Of a DNA stretch of 64,000 bases, positions 45,008 to 53,870 are shown piece after piece. The DNA is from Streptomyces sp. HPF1205 (GTDB lineage: Bacteria; Actinomycetota; Actinomycetes; Streptomycetales; Streptomycetaceae). The notes beneath the pieces are model-generated. The model saw only the letters and a list, made by a program, of their open reading frames with translations. It searched no databases and had not been told where the DNA came from. The stretch's first letter is position 1. Each line of letters starts with the position of its first letter. A program made the position numbers and the translations under genes. The stretch spans positions 62,001 through 126,000 of the forward strand of contig NZ_JAINVH010000002.1 in NCBI RefSeq assembly GCF_020400825.1, written 5' to 3'.

Positions 45008-45700
45008 TCAGTAGGTGAGCCGGTCGCCGTCAGGCGCGGTCCGCCCCGCCCGCACCATGGCGTCGACCAAGGTGCCCAGCCTCGGCAGCCAGGGCGCGGT
45101 CCCGCCTGGCTCGACAACCGGCGGGCGCACCCAGCGCAACTGCCCCGCGCTGCTGCTGTACGGCGGCAGGGCCACGTACCCCCCGTCGCCGTGGTAGCGC
45201 AGGGACGTGGGCACCCACTCCTGGCTGTCGAGGAGCTCGCCCAACTCGGCGAAACGGTAGGGAGCGACAAGGAAGACGTAACGGGTGGGTGTGGCGACCA
45301 CCGGGCCGAGGCGGAAGCCGAGTTCCTCGATCGCGTCCAGGGCGCGTGCCCCGGCGGCGGCGGGCAGGCTCGCGGCCGACACCTCGTCGCCGGTGGCGAG
45401 GACCACGGGTGCGTCCGGACGGTTGGTCCACCACCAGCGGACCATCCGCGGGTCGCGCGTGGCGGCGAGCAGTCCGGGGTCGAGAGGGTGCACGCCCGGC
45501 ACCGGGCAACTGGGGTGCGGGCAGGCGCACGGAACGGGCCCGGCGGTCCGCCAGGCGCCCCGCCGGTCGAACCCGACACCGGGCACCACGCGCCATTTCC
45601 ACTGCTCGGCGTAAGTGAGCGCCGCGTTGAGCAACGCGGCCCGCCCCTTGCGCTGGAGCTGGAGTGAGAGCTTGCGTCGCCTTCCGAGGATCTCGCGCAT
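45008..45700 (-). CDS. Prim-pol-like protein lacking the acidic catalytic motif
   Basis: 230 residues from ATG at 45700; the frame further upstream to 45913 is noncoding. The layout follows the bifunctional primase/polymerase domain: VHPLDPGLLAATRDPRMVRW WWTNRPDAPVV. A Cys/His group (CACPHPSCPVPGVHP) precedes it. Where active members carry a VVDVD-type acidic motif, this protein reads VSAASLPAA. So it probably cannot polymerise DNA, and may be a regulatory or binding relative. Confidence 0.6.
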   Translation of the reverse strand: MREILGRRRKLSLQLQRKGRAALLNAALTYAEQWKWRVVPGVGFDRRGAWRTAGPVPCACPHPSCPVPGVHPLDPGLLAATRDPRMVRWWWTNRPDAPVVLATGDEVSAASLPAAAGARALDAIEELGFRLGPVVATPTRYVFLVAPYRFAELGELLDSQEWVPTSLRYHGDGGYVALPPYSSSAGQLRWVRPPVVEPGGTAPWLPRLGTLVDAMVRAGRTAPDGDRLTY

Positions 45701-46138
45701 CAGCGCTCGTTCCTTTCCGTTAACGCCCATGGATCTGCCCATTGCACAACGTAATCGTGGAGCACACCGCATACGAGGCAGCGCGGCACGCGCTGCCGGC
45801 CGAGCGTGGAACGCGGCGGAGGGTGGCGCGTGCGAGGCGCTCATGTGCGGCGCACACAGCCCACGTCGTGAGCCACTGCCCGTGGTCCCGCTGGGCGCGG
45901 CACCCCTCACCACTCGGGGTTGGGTCGGCCGTCAACCGTTTACGTACGTACGACGCTGTAGCCGGACTTGGGGTTCCTACCCACCACCCGCGACATGACG
46001 CGCTGTTGGCTGGGATCAGTCGACAGGGCGCATGAACCGGGGGTAGCGGTTTTGAGCCAATGTCCCGTCAACTTACGTCGACCGGACCACGGGCCGCAAG
46101 CCTCCGACACCTTTCCGTGTACCGGGACAATCCTGGAC
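45701..46138. other. Divergent promoter region
   Basis: Spacer between the prim-pol-like gene and the phosphatase gene. A TACGTACGTACG stretch lies near 45940. Promoters for both directions must lie here; no hexamer pair stands out. Confidence 0.3.
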
Positions 46139-47893
46139 ATGCCCACGATCGTGCGTGTAGAAGTGGGGTCCTTGATAGCGGCGCAGCACGACATGGGGGT
46201 TTGCGATGCTATTCATGCAGTTGCTCCGCGCACCACGGCCGAAAAGCACCGATTGCCCCACTCGCCGTTCGCCCGGTACGCTGGCCGGAAGTCCCCGGCC
46301 ATGAGTCCCGCGCACGTCAGAAAAGTGGCTGGAACCGAATCACCTTCTTCCGGCACGGCGCACACTGACGCCGTCACGGTGACGCAGGCGCCCGTGTCCG
46401 GATTCCCCGCCCCGCCGGCCGGCCACCCCGAGCGCATGCCGGCCCGCGGCACCCCCGATCACTCGCTCGCCGTCCAGGACCGGCTCGCCGCCTGGGTGTG
46501 CGACCTGTCGCTGCTCCACGAACTCACCGAGCGGCTCGCCCGCACCTCCCATCTCGACGGCGCCTTGCGCGAGGTGCTCCAGGCCGGCGCCACTCTCGTC
46601 GGCGCCAGCCGCGGCATGATCGCCCTCAACCCCGAGGACGGCCTCGGCCCCGAGTGCACTGTCGGCCTGGGGCTGACGCGCGCCGACCTCGGCACCCTGG
46701 AGACGGTTCCCGGGGCGGCGGGCGGGTCGTGGACGGCCCCCGCCGCCCCGACCGCGCCCTTGGTCGCGGACGCGCCCGCATCCCTGAATGCGCCCGCATC
46801 CCTGGAGGCGCCCGTCTCCCTGGAGGCGCCCGTCTCCTTGGACGCGCCCGCACCCGCGGCAGAGGGCGCGCCTCCTGCCGCGGGTGGAGCCCAGGCACCG
46901 CTCCCCACCTCCATCGACGAGATCCTGCACCGCGACCTGCGGGCCGAGCCGGGCCTGGCCCCGCGCCATCGCGAGGTCGCAGCGCAGCTCGGGCTCGCCG
47001 CCAGTTACGAACTGCGGCTGGCCGCCGACCCGGTCGGCCCGCTCGGCTCCGCGGTGTGGTTCTACGACGAGCCCGCGGAACCGGCCGACCGCCAGCGCCG
47101 CCTGGCAGGCCTGTACCTGCGCTTCGCCGCCGAGCACCTGGCCCGCTGCCTGGACCTGGCCCGCGCCCGGGGCGTCGCCGCGGCCCTCGCCACGGAACTG
47201 CTGCCCGCCCGCCTGCCCCGGGTGCCGGGCGTACGCATGGCCGTACGCCACCGGACCGGCCCGCGCGGCGGCGGGGACTGGTACGACGCGTTGCCGCTGC
47301 CCGAGGGGGCGCTCGGGCTGGCGGTCGGCGGGGTGACGGGAGCGGGGCCCGGCGCGGTCGCCGCGATGGGGCGGCTGCGGGCTTCGCTGCGGGCCTACGC
47401 CGTGATGGAGGGCGAGGACCCGGTCGCCGTGCTGTCCGACCTCGAACTGCTGATGCGGCTGACCGAGCCGGCCAGGTCGGCGACGGCGCTGTTCGCCTAT
47501 GCCACGTCCGCTCCCGGAGGGCGCCGCCTGACCCTGGCCGGCGCGGGCCACTGCCCGCCGCTGGTGGTGGGCGACCGGCGCTGCGAGTACGTGGAGACCT
47601 CGCTGTCCGCCCCGCTCAACATGCTCAGTTGCTGGGAGGCGCCCAGCGTGGAGCTGTGCGCGCGCCCCGGGGAGAGCCTGCTGCTGTTCACCGACGGGCT
47701 GCTGCACCGCACCGGCGAGCCTGCCGACCGGGCCTTCGCGCGGCTGCACTCCGCCGCGCAGAGCGCCTCCCGTGCCGTCCGCGCCGACCCCGAGCGGCTC
47801 GCCGACCACGTCCTGCACACCATGCTGCCGGACGGCATGGACCGCACCGACGGGGCGGAGGACCTGGTCCTGCTGGTGGCCCTGTTCGACTGA
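46139..47893 (+). CDS. GAF-PP2C (SpoIIE-type) phosphatase with altered metal site
   Basis: About 584 residues if ATG 46139 is used; ATGs at 46193 and 46301 are alternatives. After a helix-rich sensor-like domain (LARTSHLDGALREVLQAG, GASRGMIALNPEDG) comes a repeat insert (PVSLEAPVSLDAP). The phosphatase domain has GGGDWYDALPLPEGALGLAV, but the next motif is GGVTGAG where active enzymes have GDVxGxG, so one metal-binding aspartate is glycine. GAGHCPPLVV and LLLFTDGLLHRTGE are intact. It would dephosphorylate an anti-anti-sigma factor; activity is doubtful. Confidence 0.75.
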   Translation: MPTIVRVEVGSLIAAQHDMGVCDAIHAVAPRTTAEKHRLPHSPFARYAGRKSPAMSPAHVRKVAGTESPSSGTAHTDAVTVTQAPVSGFPAPPAGHPERMPARGTPDHSLAVQDRLAAWVCDLSLLHELTERLARTSHLDGALREVLQAGATLVGASRGMIALNPEDGLGPECTVGLGLTRADLGTLETVPGAAGGSWTAPAAPTAPLVADAPASLNAPASLEAPVSLEAPVSLDAPAPAAEGAPPAAGGAQAPLPTSIDEILHRDLRAEPGLAPRHREVAAQLGLAASYELRLAADPVGPLGSAVWFYDEPAEPADRQRRLAGLYLRFAAEHLARCLDLARARGVAAALATELLPARLPRVPGVRMAVRHRTGPRGGGDWYDALPLPEGALGLAVGGVTGAGPGAVAAMGRLRASLRAYAVMEGEDPVAVLSDLELLMRLTEPARSATALFAYATSAPGGRRLTLAGAGHCPPLVVGDRRCEYVETSLSAPLNMLSCWEAPSVELCARPGESLLLFTDGLLHRTGEPADRAFARLHSAAQSASRAVRADPERLADHVLHTMLPDGMDRTDGAEDLVLLVALFD

Positions 47894-48083
47894 ACGGGCG
47901 GGGGCGGGGGCCGAGGGCGGACGGGCGAACGCGCGAGCGAGGCGGGGCCGGGCGCGCGCGGCCGGTCGGCGAGGCCGGTGGGCGGGTGCGCGCGGGGTTT
48001 TCCACAGGCGGCCGGCCGCCCTCCTCCGCCCCCGCCCGCACGCCCATACGATGGACGAAGGATTCATCGCGAGGAGGCAGGAC

Positions 48084-49610
48084 GTGGCGGAGGCGGACCC
48101 GAAGACCCAGGACCAGCGGGAACAGGCACTTCAGGACCAGGGCGACCAGCAGGACCAGAAGGACCGGAAGGACCGGCAGGACGCCGAGGACGAGGCGATC
48201 AAGCAGCGCAAGAACCGGCTGTACCCCGCCGTGTCCGACGAGCTGACCGCCGTGATGAAGTCCGGCTGGGCCGACACCGAGCTGCGCGGCCTGGAGCCGG
48301 TCCCGCAGGCCGGGTACACGGCGGCGCGGCGCGCCGCGCTGTCCGCCCGCTTCCCCGGCGAGCGGATCGTGGTGCCGGCCGGCAAGCTGCGCACCCGGGC
48401 CAATGACACGGATTACCCCTTCCGCGCCGGCACCGAGTACGTCCACCTCACCGGCGACCAGACCGAGGACGGGGTGCTGGTCCTCGAACCGAGCGAGCAG
48501 GGCCACGAGGCGAGCCTCTACCTGCTGCCGCGCTCCGACCGGGACAACGGCGAGTTCTGGCTGAGCGGCCACGGCGAGCTGTGGGTCGGCAGGCGGCACA
48601 GCCTGGCCGAGGCCGAGCAGCTTGTGGGCATCCCCTGCAAGGACGTGCGCAAGGTCTGCGACGAGCTGCGGGCGGCGAAGGGCCCGGTCCGGGTGGTGCG
48701 CGGTTACGACCCCGACGTGGAGGCCGCCCTCACCGACAAGGTGACCGCCGAGCGCGACGCGGAACTGACCGAGTTCCTGTCCGAACTTCGCCTGGTCAAG
48801 GACGAGTTCGAGATCGGCGAGCTCCAGCAGGCGTGCGACTCCACGACCCGCGGCTTCGAGGACGTGGTGACGTCGCTCGACAAGGCGGTGGCCACCTCCG
48901 AGCGCTGGATCGAGGGCACGTTCTTCCTGCGCGCCCGCGTGGAGGGCAACGACGTGGGGTACGGCTCGATCTGCGCCGCCGGCCCGCACGCCACCACCCT
49001 GCACTGGGTACGCAACGACGGCCCGGTCCGCCCCGGCGAACTCCTGCTGCTGGACGCCGGCGTGGAGACCCGCACCCTCTACACCGCCGACGTCACCCGC
49101 ACCCTGCCCATCAGCGGCACCTTCTCCCCGCTGCAGCGCCGGATCTACGACGCGGTGTACGACGCGCAGGAAGCGGGCATCGCCGCCGTCAAGCCGGGCG
49201 CCGCCTTCCGCGACTTCCACGACGCGGCCCAGCGGGTGCTCACCGAGCGGCTGGTGGAGTGGGGACTGATCGAGGGCCCGGTCGAGCGGGTGCTCGAACT
49301 CGGCCTCCAGCGCCGCTGGACGCTGCACGGCACCGGCCACATGCTCGGCCTGGACGTCCACGACTGCGCACACGCCCGCACCGAGACCTACGTGGGCTGC
49401 ACCCTGGAGCCCGGCATGGTCCTCACCGTCGAGCCCGGACTGTACTTCCAGGCGGACGACCTCACGGTGCCCGCGGAGTACCGGGGCATAGGCGTCAGGA
49501 TCGAGGACGACATCCTGGTCACGCCGGACGGCCACCGCAATCTCTCGGCGGCGCTGCCCCGCGAGGCCGGCGAGATCGAGACGTGGATGGCCTCGCTGCG
49601 GGCCCGGTGA
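48084..49610 (+). CDS. pepP: Xaa-Pro aminopeptidase (aminopeptidase P)
   Basis: 508 residues from GTG at 48084, six bases after GAGGAGG; an ATG at 48051 in the same frame lacks such a site. An N-terminal Gln/Asp/Lys-rich segment precedes the aminopeptidase P N-domain and the pita-bread catalytic domain. The five metal ligands are present: Asp in LLLDAGVE (~322), Asp in YTADVTR (~335), His in GTGHMLGLDVHD (~417), Glu in TVEPGLYF (~449) and Glu in RIEDDILVT (~473). It removes N-terminal residues preceding proline. Confidence 0.9.
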   Translation: MAEADPKTQDQREQALQDQGDQQDQKDRKDRQDAEDEAIKQRKNRLYPAVSDELTAVMKSGWADTELRGLEPVPQAGYTAARRAALSARFPGERIVVPAGKLRTRANDTDYPFRAGTEYVHLTGDQTEDGVLVLEPSEQGHEASLYLLPRSDRDNGEFWLSGHGELWVGRRHSLAEAEQLVGIPCKDVRKVCDELRAAKGPVRVVRGYDPDVEAALTDKVTAERDAELTEFLSELRLVKDEFEIGELQQACDSTTRGFEDVVTSLDKAVATSERWIEGTFFLRARVEGNDVGYGSICAAGPHATTLHWVRNDGPVRPGELLLLDAGVETRTLYTADVTRTLPISGTFSPLQRRIYDAVYDAQEAGIAAVKPGAAFRDFHDAAQRVLTERLVEWGLIEGPVERVLELGLQRRWTLHGTGHMLGLDVHDCAHARTETYVGCTLEPGMVLTVEPGLYFQADDLTVPAEYRGIGVRIEDDILVTPDGHRNLSAALPREAGEIETWMASLRAR

Positions 49611-49910
49611 GGAGCCGGTAAGGCCGGCAGGCCCCGGGAGGTACGGCTGATACAGCAGGCCCGGTGAGCCGAGCGGGGGCCGGACGGGCCCGGTGAGCCG
49701 AGCAGGCCCGGTGGGCCGGTGACCTGCCGGGCCCGGGTGGCCCGGGGTGCCCGTGACCTGCCAGGCCCGGGTGCCCCAGTGCGCGAGTGACCCGGTGGGC
49801 CCGTGGCCCGGTGAACCCGGGCCCGGTGGCCCGGGTTCACCCGGTCGACTCAGCGGCCCCGTGGGGCCCGTGGTCCGTGGCGGTGCGGTCGCTGTCCGCC
49901 GGCTCCGCGG
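49611..49910. repeat. Intergenic CCCGGTG-type repeats
   Basis: Imperfect, partly palindromic repeats of GCCCGGTGAGCCGAGC and CCCGGTGACCTGCCGGGC fill about 49640-49850. They can form several hairpins and may end transcription from both convergent neighbours. No gene is seen. Confidence 0.55.
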
Positions 49911-50357
49911 TCAGGAGGCCTTGAGGAGCGCGCCGTCACGCCATTTGAGCACCTTGTCAAAAGAGACGACCGTCCCGTGTCCGGGACGGTCGTGGAAGTG
50001 GACGTGGTCCACCAACGCTTCGATCAGGAACAGCCCCCGCCCGTGCTCGGCGTGCTGGCCCCGGTGGGCCGGCGGCCGGGCCGGATGGCGGAGGAAGCGG
50101 TCGCGGGCGAAACCCGGTCCGGAGTCGGCCACCTCGATCCGGCAGCGCTCCCCGTCGATCTGCGCGGTGACGCTGTAGTTGGTGGCGGTTCCGGCGTGTT
50201 CCACGGCGTTCGCGCACGCCTCGGTGAGCGCCACCGAGAGGTCGAAGGAGATGTCGGGATCCACCCCGGCGGTCTCCATCGTCCCCAGGAGCAGTCTCCG
50301 GGCGAGCGGGACGCTCGCAGCCTCGCGCCGCAAATGGAGGGACCACCAGATGCTCAT
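49911..50357 (-). CDS. GHKL anti-sigma-type ATP-binding protein
   Basis: 148 residues from ATG at 50357 after AGGAGG. The N-box ALTEACANAVEHAG (near residue 44), the G1 box VADSGPGF (near 77) and the G2 box HGRGLFLIEAL (near 105) are all present. Length is typical for RsbW-like serine kinases or anti-sigma factors that hold a sigma factor or phosphorylate an antagonist. The partner is not adjacent. The fold is continuous, unlike the split relative at 42322-43269. Confidence 0.85.
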   Translation of the reverse strand: MSIWWSLHLRREAASVPLARRLLLGTMETAGVDPDISFDLSVALTEACANAVEHAGTATNYSVTAQIDGERCRIEVADSGPGFARDRFLRHPARPPAHRGQHAEHGRGLFLIEALVDHVHFHDRPGHGTVVSFDKVLKWRDGALLKAS

Positions 50358-50567
50358 GCTCCAGCCTCCTGGTTGCGGCTCGACATACGGTTACGTATTG
50401 CCGCGAAAGGCAGCCGATAAGCGTGGCGTTGACGTGATACCGCTCATTCGGCCGACGCGGAGGCTCGCGGCGGCAGTGTAGGGACCACCTGGCGTAACGT
50501 CCGCGTAACGCGACAACCCACCCACACCGGGCACCCGCTGTGGGCCGCATGGGGCAGCGGTGAGAAG

Positions 50568-51512
50568 ATGGCCGCCGTCATGGCTTCCCCCGCCACCTCC
50601 GTGCGCGCAGGCGCCGGCCTGAGACTGCTGCGGGCCGCGGTGTTCACCGCGGTCTGCGTCGTGCTGGCCGCGGCGGGGCACTCACTGGCCGCCGGCCGGC
50701 CGGTGCCGGGCACGTCGCTGGCGCTGGCCTGGCTGGCCGTCTTCGCCGTCGTCGCACCGCTCGCCGGGCGGGAGCGGTCGCTGCCGGGCATCGCGACGCT
50801 GCTGGCGCTGGGGCAGGTCGTCCTGCACGCGGTCTTCACGATCGGCCGGACGTGCGCCTACGCAGCCGGTGCGGGCGCGGCCGCGGGGACCACCCCCGGC
50901 TCGGCCGGGACCTCGGCCGGTGGCGGCCTGGCGGCGCTGGCCGCCCGGCTGACCTGCGGCCTTCACGGACAGCGGCTCACCCCGGCCGCCGCACGCGCCA
51001 TCGTCAGCCGCGCGGGCCTGGACCCCTCGGCCTATGCGGCGGGTACGGGAGGCGGCCACCTGGCATGGGGGTCCTGGCCGACCGCGATGCCGGGGATGCC
51101 GGGCATGCCCTCCCCTTCCGCGGATGCCGACGGCGGCACGGCGGGCGTCGGCGGCGGCGCGTTCCGCGGCGCGCACTCCCTCCTGACCGCGCTCCCCTTC
51201 TGCTCGCTGCCCATGCTGCTCGGCCACTTGCTGGCCGCCGTGGTGGCGGGCTGGCTGCTGCGCCGCGGTGAGGCCGCGCTGTGGCGGCTGATCAGGTTGT
51301 CCCTGCGGGTCCGCGGCGCCCGTCCGCTGTCCCCGGCCGCCGCCCTGCGGCGCGCCCACGCGCTGCTGTCGGCCCTCGCGAGCCGGTCCCCGTACCCCTG
51401 GCCGCGCGGCCGGGCGGGTACGGATGCCGCCGCCCCGGGGCGGCACCGCACGGTCTGGCTGCGGCACTCGGTGGCCAGGCGCGGCCCTCCGGCGTTCGCC
51501 CTGGCGGCCTGA
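50568..51512 (+). CDS. Integral membrane protein before the copper genes
   Basis: 314 residues from ATG at 50568 (a second ATG is at 50580). About five membrane helices: near residues 18-40, 48-66, 75-92, a middle pair around 205-235, and a basic cytoplasmic tail. A His/Met-containing loop (GSWPTAMPGMPGMPSP, near 165) might bind copper, which its position suggests. No catalytic motif is recognised. Confidence 0.7.
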   Translation: MAAVMASPATSVRAGAGLRLLRAAVFTAVCVVLAAAGHSLAAGRPVPGTSLALAWLAVFAVVAPLAGRERSLPGIATLLALGQVVLHAVFTIGRTCAYAAGAGAAAGTTPGSAGTSAGGGLAALAARLTCGLHGQRLTPAAARAIVSRAGLDPSAYAAGTGGGHLAWGSWPTAMPGMPGMPSPSADADGGTAGVGGGAFRGAHSLLTALPFCSLPMLLGHLLAAVVAGWLLRRGEAALWRLIRLSLRVRGARPLSPAAALRRAHALLSALASRSPYPWPRGRAGTDAAAPGRHRTVWLRHSVARRGPPAFALAA

Positions 51513-51712
51513 CGCGGCATCGAATGTCCTGATCCATCCGGGAATCACCACTTTTACTACTGCACGCGGGTGATTCCCGGTCACTTCTCCGTTCCCGGTC
51601 GCGGGACGAGGGAGGGGACGGAAGGGACGGCGGCGCGCGGCCGGTCGGTCCGCCACACCACGCCACGCCACCGTCACGTGCCATTCCCCTCTCACCGTGG
51701 AGAACCCCTGCC

Positions 51713-52525
51713 ATGAGCAGCTCACGCATGTCCCGTCCGCCCCGCCTCAGGGGCCGGGCCGTGACCGTCGCCGCGCTCGCCGGATCGGCCGTCCTGCTGA
51801 CCGCGGTGCCCGCCTTCGCGCACGTCACCGTGCAGCCGGACACGGCCGCCAAGGGCAGCTACAGCACCGTGGACTTCAAGATCCCCAATGAGGAGGACAG
51901 CGCCTCCACCGTGAAGATCGAGGTCTTCCTGCCCACCGACCACCCCATCGCCTCGGTGTCGCTCCAGCCGGTGCCCGGCTGGACCGCCCAGGTCGCCACG
52001 TCGAAGCTGGCCACTCCGCTGAAGACGGACGACGGCACCGTCACCCAAGCGGTCAGCAAGATCACCTGGTCGGGTGGAAAGATCGGACCCGGTCAGTTCC
52101 AGCAGTTCCCGGTCTCCTTCGGCCCGCTGCCGGACGACACCGGCGCATTGTCGTTCAAGACCCTGCAGACGTACGACAACGGCGACATCGTGCGCTGGAT
52201 CGACCTCCCCCAGGCGGGCCAGCCCGAGCCGGAACACCCCGCGCCGACCCTGACCCTGACGGCGGCAGCCCCCACCGGTACGAACGGCGCGCCCGGCTCC
52301 CCCGCCGGCGCTCCCGCGGCCGACGCCAAGGGCCCCCGGCAGGCCGCGGCCGGCCCATCGAGCGGCGGCACCGACACCACCGACGACACCGCCCGCGCCC
52401 TGGGCATCGCCGGCATCGTGGCCGGGCTGCTGGGCGTCGGCTTCGGCGTGTTCGCCGGCCGCCGCCGCGCCCCCGCCGCCACCTCGCCGGGCAGCACGCC
52501 GGGCACCTCGGACCCGTCCGCCTGA
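51713..52525 (+). CDS. YcnI-like copper-binding protein (DUF1775)
   Basis: 270 residues. A signal peptide (TVAALAGSAVLLTAVPAFA) is cleaved to leave His at the mature N-terminus (HVTVQPD, residue ~37), the copper-site residue of YcnI. The DUF1775 beta domain contains WSGGKIGPGQFQQFPVSFGP. A Pro/Ala linker follows, then a C-terminal membrane helix (IAGIVAGLLGVGFGVFAG) and a basic end. It is anchored outside the membrane and works with the following SCO1, PCu(A)C and CopC-CopD proteins. Confidence 0.9.
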   Translation: MSSSRMSRPPRLRGRAVTVAALAGSAVLLTAVPAFAHVTVQPDTAAKGSYSTVDFKIPNEEDSASTVKIEVFLPTDHPIASVSLQPVPGWTAQVATSKLATPLKTDDGTVTQAVSKITWSGGKIGPGQFQQFPVSFGPLPDDTGALSFKTLQTYDNGDIVRWIDLPQAGQPEPEHPAPTLTLTAAAPTGTNGAPGSPAGAPAADAKGPRQAAAGPSSGGTDTTDDTARALGIAGIVAGLLGVGFGVFAGRRRAPAATSPGSTPGTSDPSA

Positions 52526-52697
52526 GCCGGCGCGGGCCGGGCGGCCGGCGTGCGCGTACACGAGGAGATCTCCTCCCACCCGTACGCCCGCCGGCCGCCC
52601 GGCTCCCAGACCGCCCGGACCGCCCAGACCGCCCGGACCGCCCGGATCGCCCGCCGTCCCGGAAGTCCCACGACCACCCGAACAGGACCCTGCACTC

Positions 52698-53375
52698 ATG
52701 CGCACCACCGTCAAGCTCGGCGCGGCCGCCCTGGTCGCCGCCACCGCCCTCGCGCTCACCGGCTGCGGCAGTTCCTCCGGCGGCTCCGGCTCCTCCACCG
52801 CCTCCGGCGGCTCGGACGCCAATGTCGCCGCCGTCTCCGGCAGCGGCTCGGCCGGCACGCTGCTCGACACCCCGTTCCCCAAGCCGCACCTTGTCCTCAC
52901 CGACAACCACGGCAAGCCGTTCGACCTGGTCAAGCAGACGGCCGGCCTGCCCACCCTGCTCTTCTTCGGTTACACCCACTGCCCCGACGTCTGCCCGACC
53001 ACCATGAGCGACCTCGCGCTGGCCAAGTCCAGGCTGCCCGCAGCCGACCAGGCCAAGCTGCGCGTGATCATGGTCAGCTCCGACCCCGAGCGCGACACCC
53101 CGGCCCGGCTGAACGCCTGGCTCGGCGCCATGGACAAGAGCTTCATCGGCCTGACCGGCCGGTTCTCCGTCATCCGGGCCGCCGCCAAGTCGGTCGGCGT
53201 CGGCATCGACGCGCCGGTGAAGGAGAAGGACGGCAGCGTCACCGTGACCCATGGCGCCGAGGTGCTGGCCTTCTGGCCGAAGGACAACATGGGCCACATC
53301 CTGTACATGTCGGGCACCACCGCCGCGCAGTACCAGGCCGGGCTGCCCAGGATCATCAGGAGTGAGGCCCCGTGA
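52698..53375 (+). CDS. SCO1/SenC copper chaperone lipoprotein
   Basis: 225 residues from ATG at 52698. The lipobox LALTGCGSS gives a lipid-anchored Cys near residue 23. The thioredoxin-fold domain has the SCO1 copper motif HCPDVCPTT (Cys near residues 95 and 99) and the third ligand His in MGHILYM near 198. It delivers copper to the CuA site of cytochrome c oxidase or acts as a thiol reductant. Its stop overlaps the next GTG. Confidence 0.9.
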   Translation: MRTTVKLGAAALVAATALALTGCGSSSGGSGSSTASGGSDANVAAVSGSGSAGTLLDTPFPKPHLVLTDNHGKPFDLVKQTAGLPTLLFFGYTHCPDVCPTTMSDLALAKSRLPAADQAKLRVIMVSSDPERDTPARLNAWLGAMDKSFIGLTGRFSVIRAAAKSVGVGIDAPVKEKDGSVTVTHGAEVLAFWPKDNMGHILYMSGTTAAQYQAGLPRIIRSEAP

Positions 53376-53863
53376 CGCGCCGCGGCCGCAGGCTCACCGG
53401 GGCGCTGACCGGTGCCGTCGCGGGAGGCGCGGCCGTCGCGGCGGCGGCCGTGGTGGCGCTGGGCGGCGGCTCCTCCTCCGCCGCCTCCCCCGCCCGGCTG
53501 TCGGTGACCGGCGGCTACGTACCGAGGCCCCTGCTCACCGACGTGGCGGCCGCGTACCTCACGGTGCGCAACACCGGCGGCACCCCGGCCGAGCTGACCT
53601 CGGTCACCACCCCGCTGGCGGCGCACGTCACGCTGCACACCACCGTCGGCACCACCATGCGCCAGGTACCCTCGCTCACCGTCCCCGCCCGCGGCCGCCT
53701 GTCGCTGGGCCTGGGCGCCGACCACCTGATGCTGGAGAACCTCACCCACAAGCCCGCGGTCGGTGACACGGTGACCCTCACGCTGCGCTTCGCCCATGCC
53801 ACGCCGGCCACGGTGACCGTCACCGTCCCCGTGCGCCCGACAACGTACCGCCCCGGGGGCTGA
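53372..53863 (+). CDS. PCu(A)C copper chaperone
   Basis: 163 residues from GTG at 53372, overlapping the SCO1 stop (GTGA). An N-terminal membrane segment or signal (GAVAGGAAVAAAAVVALGG) precedes the domain. Copper ligands fit the family motif: His in HVTLHTT, Met in TMRQVPS and, 21 residues later, HLM. It passes Cu(I) to cytochrome oxidase together with SCO1. Confidence 0.9.
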   Translation: MTRRGRRLTGALTGAVAGGAAVAAAAVVALGGGSSSAASPARLSVTGGYVPRPLLTDVAAAYLTVRNTGGTPAELTSVTTPLAAHVTLHTTVGTTMRQVPSLTVPARGRLSLGLGADHLMLENLTHKPAVGDTVTLTLRFAHATPATVTVTVPVRPTTYRPGG

Positions 53864-53870
53864 CCCAACG

